A stretch of 64,000 nucleotides of DNA from Siminovitchia acidinfaciens (GCF_003605385.1 NZ_QYTV02000005.1:135684-199683), one strand, 5' to 3'. Positions 54,187-63,135 are shown, counted from the first letter of the stretch. Notes: generated from the sequence alone by a model not told the origin. Translations and numbers: made by a program.

Positions 54187-54708
54187 ATGGATAAAAGTAT
54201 TGTTTTGATTGGATTTATGGGTGCGGGAAAAACGACAGCCGGTGAACTTGCCGCAAGGAAGTTAAACACTGGATTTATCGATATTGATCTGGAGATTGAG
54301 AAAGAATTCGGAATGCCGACGACGGATATTTTTAAAAAACATGGCGAAAAAGCATTCCGTACATATGAGAAAAATATCATTGAATCTAAGTGCACTGAAA
54401 AAAGGCAAGTGATTTCACTTGGCGGGGGAGCTTTTATGGATGAAGGGACCAGGAGAACGTGTTTGGACAGCACGATCGTCATTTTCTTGGATATATCATG
54501 GGAAGCTTGGAAAAAGCGTTATGAACTGCTCGTTGATACACGTCCAGTTTTACAGGATCGGGACTTGGATGAGATAAAAGGTCTATATTCAAAGCGGCGC
54601 GTCCTTTATGCCGATCACCATTACAGCATATTGGTTGACGACCTGACACCGGATGAAACTGCAGATAAAATTGTTGAACTATATTTACATTCAGGTAAAA
54701 AAAATTGA
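54187..54708 (+). CDS. aroK: Shikimate kinase
   Basis: A 173-residue P-loop kinase: IGFMGAGKTTAGELAARKLN (Walker A GFMGAGKTT), the shikimate-binding FIDIDLEIEKEFG, the FRTYEKNII block and the glycine-rich VISLGGGAFMDE. The lid region RPVLQDRDLDEIKGLYSKRRVLY ends in conserved tyrosine and arginine residues. It phosphorylates shikimate at the 3-OH in the aromatic pathway. The start at 54187 places GFMG at the usual distance; the ribosome site (AGGTCGG) is weak. Convergent with aroD. Confidence 0.9.
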   Translation: MDKSIVLIGFMGAGKTTAGELAARKLNTGFIDIDLEIEKEFGMPTTDIFKKHGEKAFRTYEKNIIESKCTEKRQVISLGGGAFMDEGTRRTCLDSTIVIFLDISWEAWKKRYELLVDTRPVLQDRDLDEIKGLYSKRRVLYADHHYSILVDDLTPDETADKIVELYLHSGKKN

Positions 54709-54756
54709 AAAATAGCTGCCGGAGCGTTCACCATACTCCGAAGCAGCTATTATTTT
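54708..54756. terminator. Bidirectional terminator between aroK and aroD
   Basis: AATAGCTGC and GCAGCTATT form the base of a stem extended inside by CGGAG/CTCCG; A/T-rich flanks on both sides serve the two convergent genes. Confidence 0.75.
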
Positions 54757-54761
54757 GGTGT

Positions 54762-55514
54762 TCATTTTGCATCCATTTCCTCTTTTGTCATGGCAATCAA
54801 TTGTTTTAGCTTTCTAATTGGAACCTGACCTGGCGCCGAAGCCTCTACTCCTGAACCGAATGTAAGAAAGGATCCATATGTCCAGCCGATAATTCTGCTT
54901 AGAACGCCGAGACTGCCCATGGACATCGTGATCAAAGGAATATCCATTGATTCCTCCACGTTATTCGTGATCTGCAGCAGCCTTAAAACATCGTCTTTCG
55001 TTTCAGGCATTACAGCTGCTTTGGCAATGTCAGCCCCGTAAAACTCCGCTAGAAATAGCTTCTTCATAATTTCCTCGTTTTTGGGGGTGCAATTAAAATT
55101 ATGATAGGAGAGGATCAATTGTTTCCCATGTAATTGAGACACCCTTCTCAATTCTCTTATGTACTCTGGATTATTTGACACTTCATAATCAATTAAGCTG
55201 ATTGCATCACTTTTACAAACGTCACTAAGAAGCTGTACTTTTTGCTCTTCGGTTAAAGTGATTGGCTGGCCGCCTTCATGAACAGAGCGGATGGTAAAAA
55301 GCAGCGGCAATCCGCTTTTTTTCGCAATTTCTTCAAGGATGGACAATACGCAGGAAAAATCAGCCAAATTTTCCAAAAAGTCCGCTCTCCATTCAATCAA
55401 ATCTGGCTTTTCAGGCAAAATCACTTCCAGCTCTCCTATAATTTCTTCCTTGTTCCTGCCAGTTAAAGGTGTACAAATATATGGTATCTTCTTCTCTTCA
55501 AATATTACAGCCAA
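54762..55514 (-). CDS. aroD: 3-Dehydroquinate dehydratase, type I
   Basis: A 250-residue type I (Schiff-base) dehydroquinase. It has PDLIEWRADFLE near residue 40, the catalytic histidine in LILSYHNFNCTP and the Schiff-base lysine in GADIAKAAVMP. MSMGSLGVLSRIIGWTYGSFLTFGS (core MSMGSLGVLSR) lies near the end. It dehydrates 3-dehydroquinate to 3-dehydroshikimate. B. subtilis has a type II enzyme (AroQ, YqhS) close to this locus instead. The TTG start has a G-rich sequence upstream but not ideally spaced. Confidence 0.93.
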   Translation of the reverse strand: MAVIFEEKKIPYICTPLTGRNKEEIIGELEVILPEKPDLIEWRADFLENLADFSCVLSILEEIAKKSGLPLLFTIRSVHEGGQPITLTEEQKVQLLSDVCKSDAISLIDYEVSNNPEYIRELRRVSQLHGKQLILSYHNFNCTPKNEEIMKKLFLAEFYGADIAKAAVMPETKDDVLRLLQITNNVEESMDIPLITMSMGSLGVLSRIIGWTYGSFLTFGSGVEASAPGQVPIRKLKQLIAMTKEEMDAK

Positions 55515-55540
55515 TTCCTTCCCTACCTTCTAGTCAAGAC

Positions 55541-55793
55541 TGAGAAAAGCGCAAGGCGCGCAGCCTTAGGCGACAAGCACAAGGCGAATTTTGATGAGGG
55601 AGTTCCTCAGCCACCACAGCAAAGCATCTGATTTCAATCACTTCGTGAGAGACATCACCGAATTTGCTTCATTCAGCTTTGCGACGAGCTGAACAAGGCT
55701 TACCCGAATTTACTATGGCGCAGGGAGCACATTCATCCTGAATAAACTTCTGCGTGACTTGTGACCTCAAGCCGATGGCGCCTGGAGCTAGAC
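55541..55793 (+). repeat. Dispersed structured repeat (copy 10, long form)
   Basis: Starts GAGAAAAGCGCAAGGCGCGCAGCC and continues with TTAGGCGACAAGCACAAGG, the pair CACAGCAAAGC/AGCTTTGCGACGAG, and GTGACCTCAAGCCGATGGCGCC. The tail is TGGAGCTAGAC. It lies between aroD and efp and contains no gene. Confidence 0.8.
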
Positions 55794-55818
55794 ATAAAAA
55801 CCGCGGAATGATCCGCGG
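55794..55818 (-). terminator. Terminator of papA-efp
   Basis: CCGCGG-ATCATT-CCGCGG followed by TTTTTAT on the minus strand, 18 bases after the efp stop. Confidence 0.85.
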
Positions 55819-55835
55819 CTGATCCTTTTACATGA

Positions 55836-56393
55836 TTAAGCTCTCGAAACATAGGAGCCATCTGTAGTATTAATGACCAATGTATCTCCTTCATTAACGA
55901 AGAACGGTACCTGAACAACCAAACCGGTTTCCATTGTAGCAGGTTTCGAACCGCCGGAAGCCGTATCTCCCTTAATCCCTGGTTCTGTAGCCGCGACCTT
56001 GAGGTTTACTGTATTTGGCAATTCCACTCCAAGCGTTTCACCGTTAAACATGATAATATGAACCTCCATGTTCTCGAGCAAAAAGTTCAATTCATATTCA
56101 ATTTGTGAGGCAGGAAGTTCAATCTGTTCGTAAGTATGCTGATCCATAAATACATATTGATCTCCGCTTGAATATAAATATTGCATCGTTTTATTATCGA
56201 TTTGCGCCTTCTTCACTTTTTCGCCTGCACGGAAAGTTTTTTCCGCGATGGCCCCTGTACGGAGATTTCTCAATTTTGAACGGACGAATGCGGCTCCTTT
56301 TCCAGGCTTGACGTGCTGAAACTCCAATACCCGCCAAATTCCGCCGTCCACTTCCACTGTTAATCCTGTTTTAAAGTCGTTTACTGAAATCAT
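55836..56393 (-). CDS. efp: Elongation factor P
   Basis: A 185-residue tRNA-shaped factor, the exact family length. It begins [21 protein letters not shown], has the modification loop [17 protein letters not shown] with the tip lysine in PGKG, and ends with [16 protein letters not shown]. It binds between the P and E sites and relieves stalling at consecutive prolines. ATG at 56393 follows GGGAGG with seven bases spacing. 22 bp after papA. Confidence 0.97.
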   Translation of the reverse strand: MISVNDFKTGLTVEVDGGIWRVLEFQHVKPGKGAAFVRSKLRNLRTGAIAEKTFRAGEKVKKAQIDNKTMQYLYSSGDQYVFMDQHTYEQIELPASQIEYELNFLLENMEVHIIMFNGETLGVELPNTVNLKVAATEPGIKGDTASGGSKPATMETGLVVQVPFFVNEGDTLVINTTDGSYVSRA

Positions 56394-56414
56394 CTTACTG
56401 CCTCCCAATAACAA

Positions 56415-57476
56415 TTATAAAATGAGCAATTCTTTTGTTGAGTGTGTCAATCTTTCATTCCCGGAATCGGTAATTAGAATATCATCTTCTATCCGAACCC
56501 CGCCCACATTTGGCAAATAAATTCCCGGCTCCACGGTCACCGTCATTCCAGGTACAAGCTTTTTCTCAGAGCGCGGGGATAGACCTGGACCTTCATGAAC
56601 CTCCAGTCCGATCCCATGACCTAAAGAATGACCAAAGTGTTCGCCATAGCCATGCTTCGCAATCAAATCCCTTGCAATCTTATCCGCTTCAATTCCTGTC
56701 ATGCCAGGCTTTATTTTTTCAACTGCTTCCATTTGTGCCTCAAGAACAATCTGATAAATCTCCTTGAGCTGTTGGGATGGTTCCCCTACAGCCACGGTCC
56801 TTGTAATATCAGATATATACCCTTTATGTAGCGCTCCATAATCCAAAGTGACGAAATCCCCTGCTTCAATCAGCTTGTCGCTCGCCACCCCGTGTGGCAA
56901 AGCAGATCTCCAGCCGGAAGCGACAATAATATCAAATGACGAAGAAGTTGCTCCACATTTTCTCATGAAAAATTCAAGTTCATTGGCGATGTCAATTTCG
57001 CAGGCTCCCGGTTTGATAAAGTCGAGAATATGCTTAAATGCAGCATCCGCTATATCTGCTGCTTCCTTAATGACAGCAACTTCGCTATCCGTTTTTATCA
57101 TGCGCAGCTCTTCAATCAAGGCAGAAATCGGTACCAGTTCCGCTTTCAGTTCATCCTCATACTTCGTCCACTCGGAATAAGTGACATAATCCTGTTCAAA
57201 GCCGAGTTTTTTTATTCCATGCTTTTCCACTATTTCAGCTATTTCGCTAATAATGGATCCGGCGTATTGGATGATTTCATATCCAGGCGCCTGAGTCTCC
57301 GCTTGCTTCGTATACCTAAAGTCAGTTATGAAATAAGCCGCATCATGGGTAATTAGGGCAACGCCTGCCGTCCCCGTAAAATTTGTAGCATACCTGCGAT
57401 TATATGGGCTCGTTATCAACAGTCCATCAATGTCGAACTCAGTGAAATTCCCTCGTATTTTTTCGATTTTATCCAT
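56415..57476 (-). CDS. papA: Xaa-Pro aminopeptidase (M24)
   Basis: A 353-residue aminopeptidase P-type enzyme. The N-terminal creatinase-like domain (about 1-130, LLITSPYNRRYATNFTGTAG) is followed by the pita-bread catalytic domain. Metal ligands are seen in FVTLDYGALHKGYISDITRTV (two aspartates), FGHSLGHGIGLEVHEGP (histidine), TVEPGIYLP and GVRIEDDILIT (glutamates). It removes N-terminal residues preceding proline. ATG at 57476 follows GGGGGAG; the longer frame runs into a dispersed repeat. Forms an operon with efp, a functional link through proline-containing peptides. Confidence 0.94.
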   Translation of the reverse strand: MDKIEKIRGNFTEFDIDGLLITSPYNRRYATNFTGTAGVALITHDAAYFITDFRYTKQAETQAPGYEIIQYAGSIISEIAEIVEKHGIKKLGFEQDYVTYSEWTKYEDELKAELVPISALIEELRMIKTDSEVAVIKEAADIADAAFKHILDFIKPGACEIDIANELEFFMRKCGATSSSFDIIVASGWRSALPHGVASDKLIEAGDFVTLDYGALHKGYISDITRTVAVGEPSQQLKEIYQIVLEAQMEAVEKIKPGMTGIEADKIARDLIAKHGYGEHFGHSLGHGIGLEVHEGPGLSPRSEKKLVPGMTVTVEPGIYLPNVGGVRIEDDILITDSGNERLTHSTKELLIL

Positions 57477-57521
57477 CTTTTTTCTCCCCCGGAATTTAGG
57501 CTTAGAGTTGCTTTTAAGATA

Positions 57522-57690
57522 AGAAAAGCGCAAGGCGTTTGGCCGTCTCAGGACGCCACATCCTCGAAAAAGCTGACGCTTTTCCTTCGTGCAATGTAAC
57601 GCTGCCAAAGCTTTCCTTGTCCTGTCGCTTCACTTGTACTAGCACTTCCTATCGGTGGCACTAGGACTTCCTCTCCGTTGGAGCTAGACA
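57522..57690 (+). repeat. Dispersed structured repeat (copy 11)
   Basis: It begins AAGAAAAGCGCAAGGCGTTTGGCCGTC and contains CAGGACGCCACATCCTCG, then AAAAAGCTGACGCTTTTCCTTCGTGC. It continues with the block CTGTCGCTTCACTTGTACTAGCACTTCC and a second CACTAGGACTTCC, ending GTTGGAGCTAGAC. It seems to be two 3' modules fused in tandem. The rest of the papA-yqhR gap (57691-57810) is AT-rich with nothing recognised. Confidence 0.7.
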
Positions 57691-57810
57691 TAACACATAT
57701 TTTCAAGATTGAAAACATAGTCAGATTATAGTTTTTAAGAAGAAACAGGAATGTTCTGGCATAAACAGTTTAACATAAAAGATTGGAAAAAACATGAATG
57801 AAAACAACCG

Positions 57811-58293
57811 TTATTGTTTCAATTTCAGTTGTTTCAAGTATTGAAATTCCTCATATTCGTATGAAATTGAATATCCGATAAAAACCCCATATAAAATAAA
57901 CGCGCTTAGTCCAGTCAATATTGAATTTATATCATATTTTAATAATGATTTCGTTCCAGGAAACAATGGAAACAGCACAAGAAAAACAATTAAAAATAAA
58001 ACAACTCCATAGGCTATTCCCCACCAAAATGATTTTCTTTTTTTCAAAGTTCCATAATAAAGCAGTGCCGTCACGATTGAAACCAAACCATATAGTAAAG
58101 CTGCAAGCAGTATCCCTGCCCAGCCGCCCTTCCCCCCCCCGCTCCAGGGAGCTAGAATGATTCCCGGGCTTATCTCTGTAAAGTTTAAGTAATGTACAAG
58201 GTATCCCATCAAACTTCCCGCTACCCCGGCGACAAAGCCTGTGATAACAGCCATCGTGATCAGCGGTATTGAATAATAATTTTTTTCTTCCAT
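57811..58293 (-). CDS. yqhR: YqhR family membrane protein
   Basis: A 160-residue protein with four predicted membrane helices (about 8-30, 55-80, 88-110 and 120-145). A Gly-rich segment GGGKGGWAGILLA follows helix 1, and the C-terminal tail is short and charged (YEYEEFQYLKQLKLKQ). Family function unknown. The ATG at 58293 follows GAGGTGG; earlier in-frame ATGs lack a site. It keeps its B. subtilis position upstream of papA, although the intervening yqhS is missing. Confidence 0.78.
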   Translation of the reverse strand: MEEKNYYSIPLITMAVITGFVAGVAGSLMGYLVHYLNFTEISPGIILAPWSGGGKGGWAGILLAALLYGLVSIVTALLYYGTLKKRKSFWWGIAYGVVLFLIVFLVLFPLFPGTKSLLKYDINSILTGLSAFILYGVFIGYSISYEYEEFQYLKQLKLKQ

Positions 58294-58690
58294 GACAACC
58301 ACCTCTTCCATAGCATGTCCTTTATGTCTATTTTGTTTCACGAAGCTTTTTATCTGGTTAAATTTTCATTTTTTTAGTAAAATAGAGTTAGATATACTTA
58401 ATTTAGATACTGGAAGGCGTTCTTCAATTACAGGACACTATATCCTGATTGATATTTCACTTTTTGACCCTGGCTGAATTTGTCCAGGGTAGAATTCTCT
58501 TTATATGTTAACCAAGCGGCTAGTCAAAAGAACCTTGCCTGCAACAAAGTCGCTCTTCCTTCGTTTAAAGACTTGATTATGGTGGAAAAGGATAGAGAGG
58601 ATGAATTTCATTTAAATCTCTACATCTAATTATGTATAAAGGATGTTCTTTTTGGGAAAGATATCCACTATTCCCGAGGAGGTGGCGCTC

Positions 58691-59044
58691 TTGAAAGCAC
58701 GGAATTTGATCATAAGCGGAATTTTCATTTTAGCTGTAATCGGTTTGGGCTCCTATTTAATAAATAATCCGGTTGGTTTATTTAAACAACTCTTATTTAT
58801 GGGAGCGGTAGTTGCTGCCGTATTAATCATCTACCGTATTTGGACAAATAGATCACAAGGCGGCAGAGAGAAAAATGCATTTGCCAGAGCAGCAAAGCAG
58901 TCTAAAATGCGGGCGAAAAAAAGGAAAACTTCAGCTCAAACCAGCAACCATTTCCGAAACCGACCGCTTCGCAAAAGGTCGACTGCTCATCTTACTGTAA
59001 TAGAAGGAAAGAAAAGCAAGAAAAAAGACAGAGCTATTTTTTAA
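58691..59044 (+). CDS. yqhP: SA1362 family protein (YqhP)
   Basis: A 117-residue small protein with two hydrophobic helices near the N-terminus (about 5-24, LIISGIFILAVIGLGSYLI, and 31-49, LLFMGAVVAAVLIIYRIW). A very basic tail follows (KMRAKKRKTS, RPLRKRS, GKKSKKKDRAIF). This matches the SA1362/YqhP family, function unknown. TTG at 58691 follows GAGGTGG with five bases spacing. The gap before it (58294-58690) is AT-rich; one 16-codon open frame at about 58578 has no supporting signal. Confidence 0.75.
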   Translation: MKARNLIISGIFILAVIGLGSYLINNPVGLFKQLLFMGAVVAAVLIIYRIWTNRSQGGREKNAFARAAKQSKMRAKKRKTSAQTSNHFRNRPLRKRSTAHLTVIEGKKSKKKDRAIF

Positions 59045-59058
59045 TCTGTCTGTCTTCG

Positions 59059-59943
59059 TTAATATGTCCATGATTTTAAGAACTGTTCTGCTCTTACCCG
59101 CCCTTTTCTCAAAAGGGCTTCTTTTTTTTCATCGTTTATTGTAAATTCAGCAGCGAATGTCTCTTCCGTGGGAATAAATATGATATTGCGTTCATGCCTT
59201 CTGGAAATGTACCTGGCGTCATGAGCATCTTTCATTGTATGAAACAATGATTCAAACAGCTGAAGACCATTTTTGATCGTTCTTTTTGGCTGCTGTTCAA
59301 TACGTTGGCTCAGTTTGATTCCGATAATAGGCCTTGCTTGCTTTTGTTCTTCCTTTTGAAAAAGCCAGATAGGAAAATTACTTAATATACCTCCGTCTAC
59401 AATGACATTCATTCCACTTAATGAACGCAATTTGACCGGTTCGAAAAAATAAGGGATACTGCAGCTCATTCTGATGGCACGTGAAACTGGATAAGTTTCT
59501 TTTGGGATGCCGTATTTCTCTAAATCATCAGGAAGAATCAACATTCTTCCTGTGGACAGATCACTTGCAACTACTCTCAAAGTATCAGGCGGCATATCCT
59601 TAAATGTATAGATACCTTTTTTTGCCAACTTTTTTCCAATCCACTCCTCGAGCTGATCACCACGAAATAAACCCATTCTAAAGTAAAGAAGCAGCCATTT
59701 TGCCAAATGGAAGGGCAATAGCGTTTTCCGTGGGTCGAGGAATTCATTTAAATCCAGTTCTTTCATCAGATCCGCCATCTCTTTGCTGGAATATCCAGCC
59801 GTTATCAAAGAGGCAATAATTGCACCGGCACTTGTTCCCGCAACCCTTTTAAATATAAAACCCCTTTCCTCCAATACCTCATAGGCACCAATCAAAGCAA
59901 CCCCTTTAATTCCCCCACCGGAAAACACGCCGTCAATATCCAT
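59059..59943 (-). CDS. yqhO: Patatin-like phospholipase (YqhO)
   Basis: A 294-residue patatin-fold hydrolase. The oxyanion motif is FSGGGIKGVALIGAYEVL (GGGIKG), the nucleophile serine lies in VAGTSAGAIIASL, and the catalytic aspartate lies in VIVDGGILSNFPIW. It is probably a lipid acyl hydrolase acting at the membrane from the cytosol; the natural substrate is unknown. Convergent with yqhP, as in B. subtilis. Confidence 0.9.
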   Translation of the reverse strand: MDIDGVFSGGGIKGVALIGAYEVLEERGFIFKRVAGTSAGAIIASLITAGYSSKEMADLMKELDLNEFLDPRKTLLPFHLAKWLLLYFRMGLFRGDQLEEWIGKKLAKKGIYTFKDMPPDTLRVVASDLSTGRMLILPDDLEKYGIPKETYPVSRAIRMSCSIPYFFEPVKLRSLSGMNVIVDGGILSNFPIWLFQKEEQKQARPIIGIKLSQRIEQQPKRTIKNGLQLFESLFHTMKDAHDARYISRRHERNIIFIPTEETFAAEFTINDEKKEALLRKGRVRAEQFLKSWTY

Positions 59944-59999
59944 CTTTTGTGCCGCCCTTCTTCGTGTTGTCTTTATATTGATATTATAGAAGGACTCGA

Positions 60000-60055
60000 T
60001 TTAAGAACTGCCGATTTCCGCTTCAGGGGATCCTTTCCGCAAAAGCTCACTCGCC
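60000..60055 (+). repeat. Degenerate second-family repeat
   Basis: TTAAGAACTGCCGATTTCCGCTTCAGGGGATCCTTTCCGC (60000-60039) resembles the GTTGATTTCCGCT element at 8138-8213 and the GCTTTCCGC part at 18.2 kb. It has lost its clear ends. Confidence 0.3.
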
Positions 60056-60104
60056 GCTTTGCTCGCCCTGGCTCTTCCTATGCGTCACTCTACAATAGAG
60101 AAAG

Positions 60105-60138
60105 GAAAAAGCTGGCTATTCTTCATAGCCAGCTTTTT
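60105..60138. terminator. Terminator of nrdJ
   Basis: AAAAAGCTGGCTA and TAGCCAGCTTTTT form a perfect 13-bp stem; the minus-strand T-run terminates nrdJ. Confidence 0.9.
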
Positions 60139-60152
60139 CAAATATAAATATT

Positions 60153-62708
60153 TTATATTCCACACTTCAATTGTGCATTACAGTTATCACATGTGTTGCA
60201 TCCGCCAATTTCTTTCACTTGTCCTTTTCGGCAGACAGGGCATGTATTCCCCAGCTCTGAACCGATTGTAACGCTTGTTGACCTTAGATCCTGAATCGTA
60301 TCGACAAGCACAACCGGCCGTTCAGGCTGCTGTTCATCTTTTTCTTCATCAAAATTATTTTCTTCCGCTTTCAATGTGAGTACTTGGGAATCACGGCTGC
60401 CGTCTACATATACCGTGCCCCCTTTTGCTCCTCCATTGTACAGACGCTCGTAAACTGCCTCTACCTGCTCGACTGAATACCCTCTTGGAGCATTCACCGT
60501 TTTTGAGATGGAACTGTCAATCCAGCGCTGAATAACACACTGTGTATCGGCATGAGCTTCAGGAGCCAACTCCATGGCTGTCACAAACCAATCCGGTAAA
60601 CGGTCCTCATCAGCATCCGGATGTTCCTTCAGATAATCTTGTACTATATCTGCCTTAACCTCTATAAACTTTCCTAACCGTCCGCTACGGTAATAAGTAA
60701 AGGAGAAATATGGTTCGAGACCCGTTGAACATCCAATCATTGTACCAGTTGAACCTGTTGGAGCAACAGTCAACAGATGCGAATTCCGAATGCCATGCTC
60801 CTTAATGGATTCACGAATATCTTCCGGCATTCCTTTCATATATCCTGTTTGGATAAATGCTTCACGCAGGTTCGCTGTTTCTTCGTCTCTCTTGCCAGTC
60901 AAAAACGGAAAGCTGCCTTTTTCCTTTGCAAGTTCGACCGATTCACGATAAGCAGTTGTAGCAATCACTTCAAACACTTTGTCCACAAGTTCGTTACCCT
61001 CAGGCGAGCCGTACTCTTTTTCACAATAAATGAGCAAATCCGCCAGTCCCATAACACCAAGGCCGACACGACGCTCTCCGAGTGCCTGCTTTTTGTTGTC
61101 TTCCAAAAAGTATGGCGTAGCATCAATTACGTTATCCTGCATGCGGACACCAACTTTGACGGTTTGCTTCAATCTTTCAAAATCCACTGTTTTATTTTTA
61201 AGATCAGCCATTTGGGCTAGATTTACAGCCGCAAGGTTACAAACTGAATATGGAGCCAAAGGCTGTTCGCCACATGGGTTCGTTGCGACAACTTTTTGTC
61301 CGTAAGCTTTTGCGTTTGTCATTTCGTTTGCATTATCGATAAAGAATATTCCTGGTTCAGCGGAATACGTTGCGCAAATATTGATCAGATTCCAAAGTTC
61401 TTTCGCTTTGATCTTCCTGTATGTCCTTACTTTATGGCCAAGGCTTTTCCACTCACGTACATCCCCGACCTCATGCCATTTTTCGTTATAAGCCTTCATT
61501 TCCTCTGCATCATAGTTTTCAACATCTGGGAAACATAGCTCATAATCTCCGTCGTTTTCAACTGCCTCCATGAATTCTTTTGTAATACATACAGATATAT
61601 TAGCTCCTGTTAAGAATTCCGGATTATGGACTGAATATGTCCCGCCTTCACTCAGCTTTTCTTCAGCAGAACGGAAAATTTCCTCGCTGAATCCGCCAAG
61701 ACCCGGCATTGTACGATAGTTTAGCACTCCTTGGTACATCGCTTCCTCCGCTTGCGTCAACGGAGTGAATTTCAATTTATCCTTTGCATGCTTTTTAATG
61801 ATCGGATCGTTTGTATTCTCGATCAAAAAGCGTAAAATTCTTGGATTCTGCATTTTTGAAATAATGAATTCCACGATATCAGGGTGCCAGGATGCAAGCA
61901 TGATCATTTGAGCTCCTCGGCGTGATCCGCCCTGTTCCACCAGGTGGGTAAGCTTTGCAATATCATCAAGCCAAGATACGGATCCAGATGATTTACCATT
62001 GACACCTCGTGCGAGCGTATTCCGAGGCCTTAAAGTTGATCCATTTGTACCAACGCCTCCGCCACGGCTCATAATTTCCATCACTTGTTTTCTGTGTTCA
62101 GAAATCCCTTCGCGTGAATCCGCAACAAAAGGCATCACATAACAGTTAAAATAAGTAACATCTGTTCCTGCACCTGCCCCGTAGAGCACCCTGCCGGCCG
62201 GAACAAAATTCAAATTGACAAGCTCTTCATAGAACTTCTCAAACCATTCCTGTCTCTTCTCTTCCGTTTTTTCCACTGAAGCAAGTCCCGTTGCATTTCT
62301 TTTCGCAATTTGCTCATAAAAGACTTCAAGCGGCTTTTCAATGATATCGAGCGGGCGGACTATGAGTCCTGTTTCCCTTTCTTTTTCATCGTCCAGGGCT
62401 GTATGAAATTCTTCCTCAACAAGAACTTCAGCTGTTTTCGCTTCCCAATCAATAGACTTGATAAACCCAAGTCCCCTTGCTGGGAATTTCGGATCTTCTT
62501 TTATAGTCAAAACAACAAAATCGCCGACGGACAATGTGATTTTTTCTGTATCCTTATAGGCATATCGATCGATCATGACCAGTCGTGAAACGCCTTTTTG
62601 AGTGAGTTTCATATCAGGTGTAATCGGATGGACATGTTTAAATAATTGAATGTCTTCGTTGAGCCCCTCTATGTTTAAGCTCGGTTTTTTCGTAAATGCA
62701 ACAGACAT
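60153..62708 (-). CDS. nrdJ: Vitamin B12-dependent (class II) ribonucleotide reductase
   Basis: An 851-residue adenosylcobalamin-dependent reductase that makes dNTP precursors without oxygen. Visible residues: the first redox cysteine in VTYFNCYVMPF, the substrate loop VEQGGSRRGAQMIMLASWHPD, and the catalytic NPCGEQPLAPYSVCNLAAVN with the radical cysteine. The phosphate-binding APTGSTGTMIG and a C-terminal zinc-ribbon-like tail (CPVCRKG, CNTCDNC, LKCGI) are also present. ATG at 62708 follows AAAGGAG; the longer frame upstream is ignored. Two NrdR boxes lie about 110-155 bp upstream. It occupies the slot where B. subtilis has mntR and lipM between yqhO and yqhL. Confidence 0.95.
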   Translation of the reverse strand: MSVAFTKKPSLNIEGLNEDIQLFKHVHPITPDMKLTQKGVSRLVMIDRYAYKDTEKITLSVGDFVVLTIKEDPKFPARGLGFIKSIDWEAKTAEVLVEEEFHTALDDEKERETGLIVRPLDIIEKPLEVFYEQIAKRNATGLASVEKTEEKRQEWFEKFYEELVNLNFVPAGRVLYGAGAGTDVTYFNCYVMPFVADSREGISEHRKQVMEIMSRGGGVGTNGSTLRPRNTLARGVNGKSSGSVSWLDDIAKLTHLVEQGGSRRGAQMIMLASWHPDIVEFIISKMQNPRILRFLIENTNDPIIKKHAKDKLKFTPLTQAEEAMYQGVLNYRTMPGLGGFSEEIFRSAEEKLSEGGTYSVHNPEFLTGANISVCITKEFMEAVENDGDYELCFPDVENYDAEEMKAYNEKWHEVGDVREWKSLGHKVRTYRKIKAKELWNLINICATYSAEPGIFFIDNANEMTNAKAYGQKVVATNPCGEQPLAPYSVCNLAAVNLAQMADLKNKTVDFERLKQTVKVGVRMQDNVIDATPYFLEDNKKQALGERRVGLGVMGLADLLIYCEKEYGSPEGNELVDKVFEVIATTAYRESVELAKEKGSFPFLTGKRDEETANLREAFIQTGYMKGMPEDIRESIKEHGIRNSHLLTVAPTGSTGTMIGCSTGLEPYFSFTYYRSGRLGKFIEVKADIVQDYLKEHPDADEDRLPDWFVTAMELAPEAHADTQCVIQRWIDSSISKTVNAPRGYSVEQVEAVYERLYNGGAKGGTVYVDGSRDSQVLTLKAEENNFDEEKDEQQPERPVVLVDTIQDLRSTSVTIGSELGNTCPVCRKGQVKEIGGCNTCDNCNAQLKCGI

Positions 62709-62815
62709 TTTGCCAACTCCTTTATAAAAAACGATTTGAAGAATGATTACTGTATGTATGTAACTATCTGTCATAGTTAAGTTACCATATATATATCCAT
62801 AAAATCAATGCTTAA

Positions 62816-62831
62816 ACACAATATGTTGATT
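62816..62831 (-). promoter_or_regulatory. NrdR box 1 (proximal)
   Basis: ACACAATATGTTGATT against the consensus ACACWATATATWGTGT: the left half is intact and the right half diverges. It is paired at a 32-bp offset with the near-perfect box at 62848. Confidence 0.55.
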
Positions 62832-62847
62832 TTTATTTAAAATCTCT

Positions 62848-62863
62848 CCACTATATATTGTGT
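62848..62863 (-). promoter_or_regulatory. NrdR box 2 (distal)
   Basis: CCACTATATATTGTGT matches 15 of 16 positions of ACACWATATATWGTGT. Start-to-start distance to the proximal box is 32 bp, about three helical turns, as in known NrdR operators. Confidence 0.7.
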
Positions 62864-63068
62864 TTTCAGAAATAAATGATTACAATTTGTCAAATCTTAA
62901 AAAGCGAGGATTCAAAAGTAAAACAAAGTAATTGAAGGAAACTCCCTCATAAACCGATTGATTTCAACAATTTTAGACTTTTTCCTCCATTGACAGATTA
63001 AATGGAGCACCCATCTTTCATCTATCACATTTTGTTTATTATTCGGTGCCAGTATTCTGGAGAAAACC

Positions 63069-63097
63069 TTTGATTCATTGTACCTTGACGAATATAA
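63069..63097 (+). promoter_or_regulatory. Sigma-A promoter of yqhL
   Basis: TTGATT (63069-63074), 17 bases, TATAAT (63092-63097), 38 bases before the yqhL start codon. The rest of the nrdJ-yqhL gap (62870-63060) is AT-rich and holds no cobalamin riboswitch that I can recognise. Confidence 0.65.
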
Positions 63098-63135
63098 TAG
63101 AATTTAGTGTTATTTACTAGAAAGGGGCTTTTACA

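Noticed and set aside
56415-57608. papA start at 57608
   Set aside because: The first 44 codons come from a dispersed repeat; the ATG at 57476 has a GGGGGAG site and fits homologue length.
58578-58628. 16-codon open frame before yqhP
   Set aside because: Too short and unsupported: no clear ribosome site, no recognised family.
62709-63060. Possible cobalamin riboswitch upstream of nrdJ
   Set aside because: I found no B12-box-like sequence; the visible signals are NrdR boxes.
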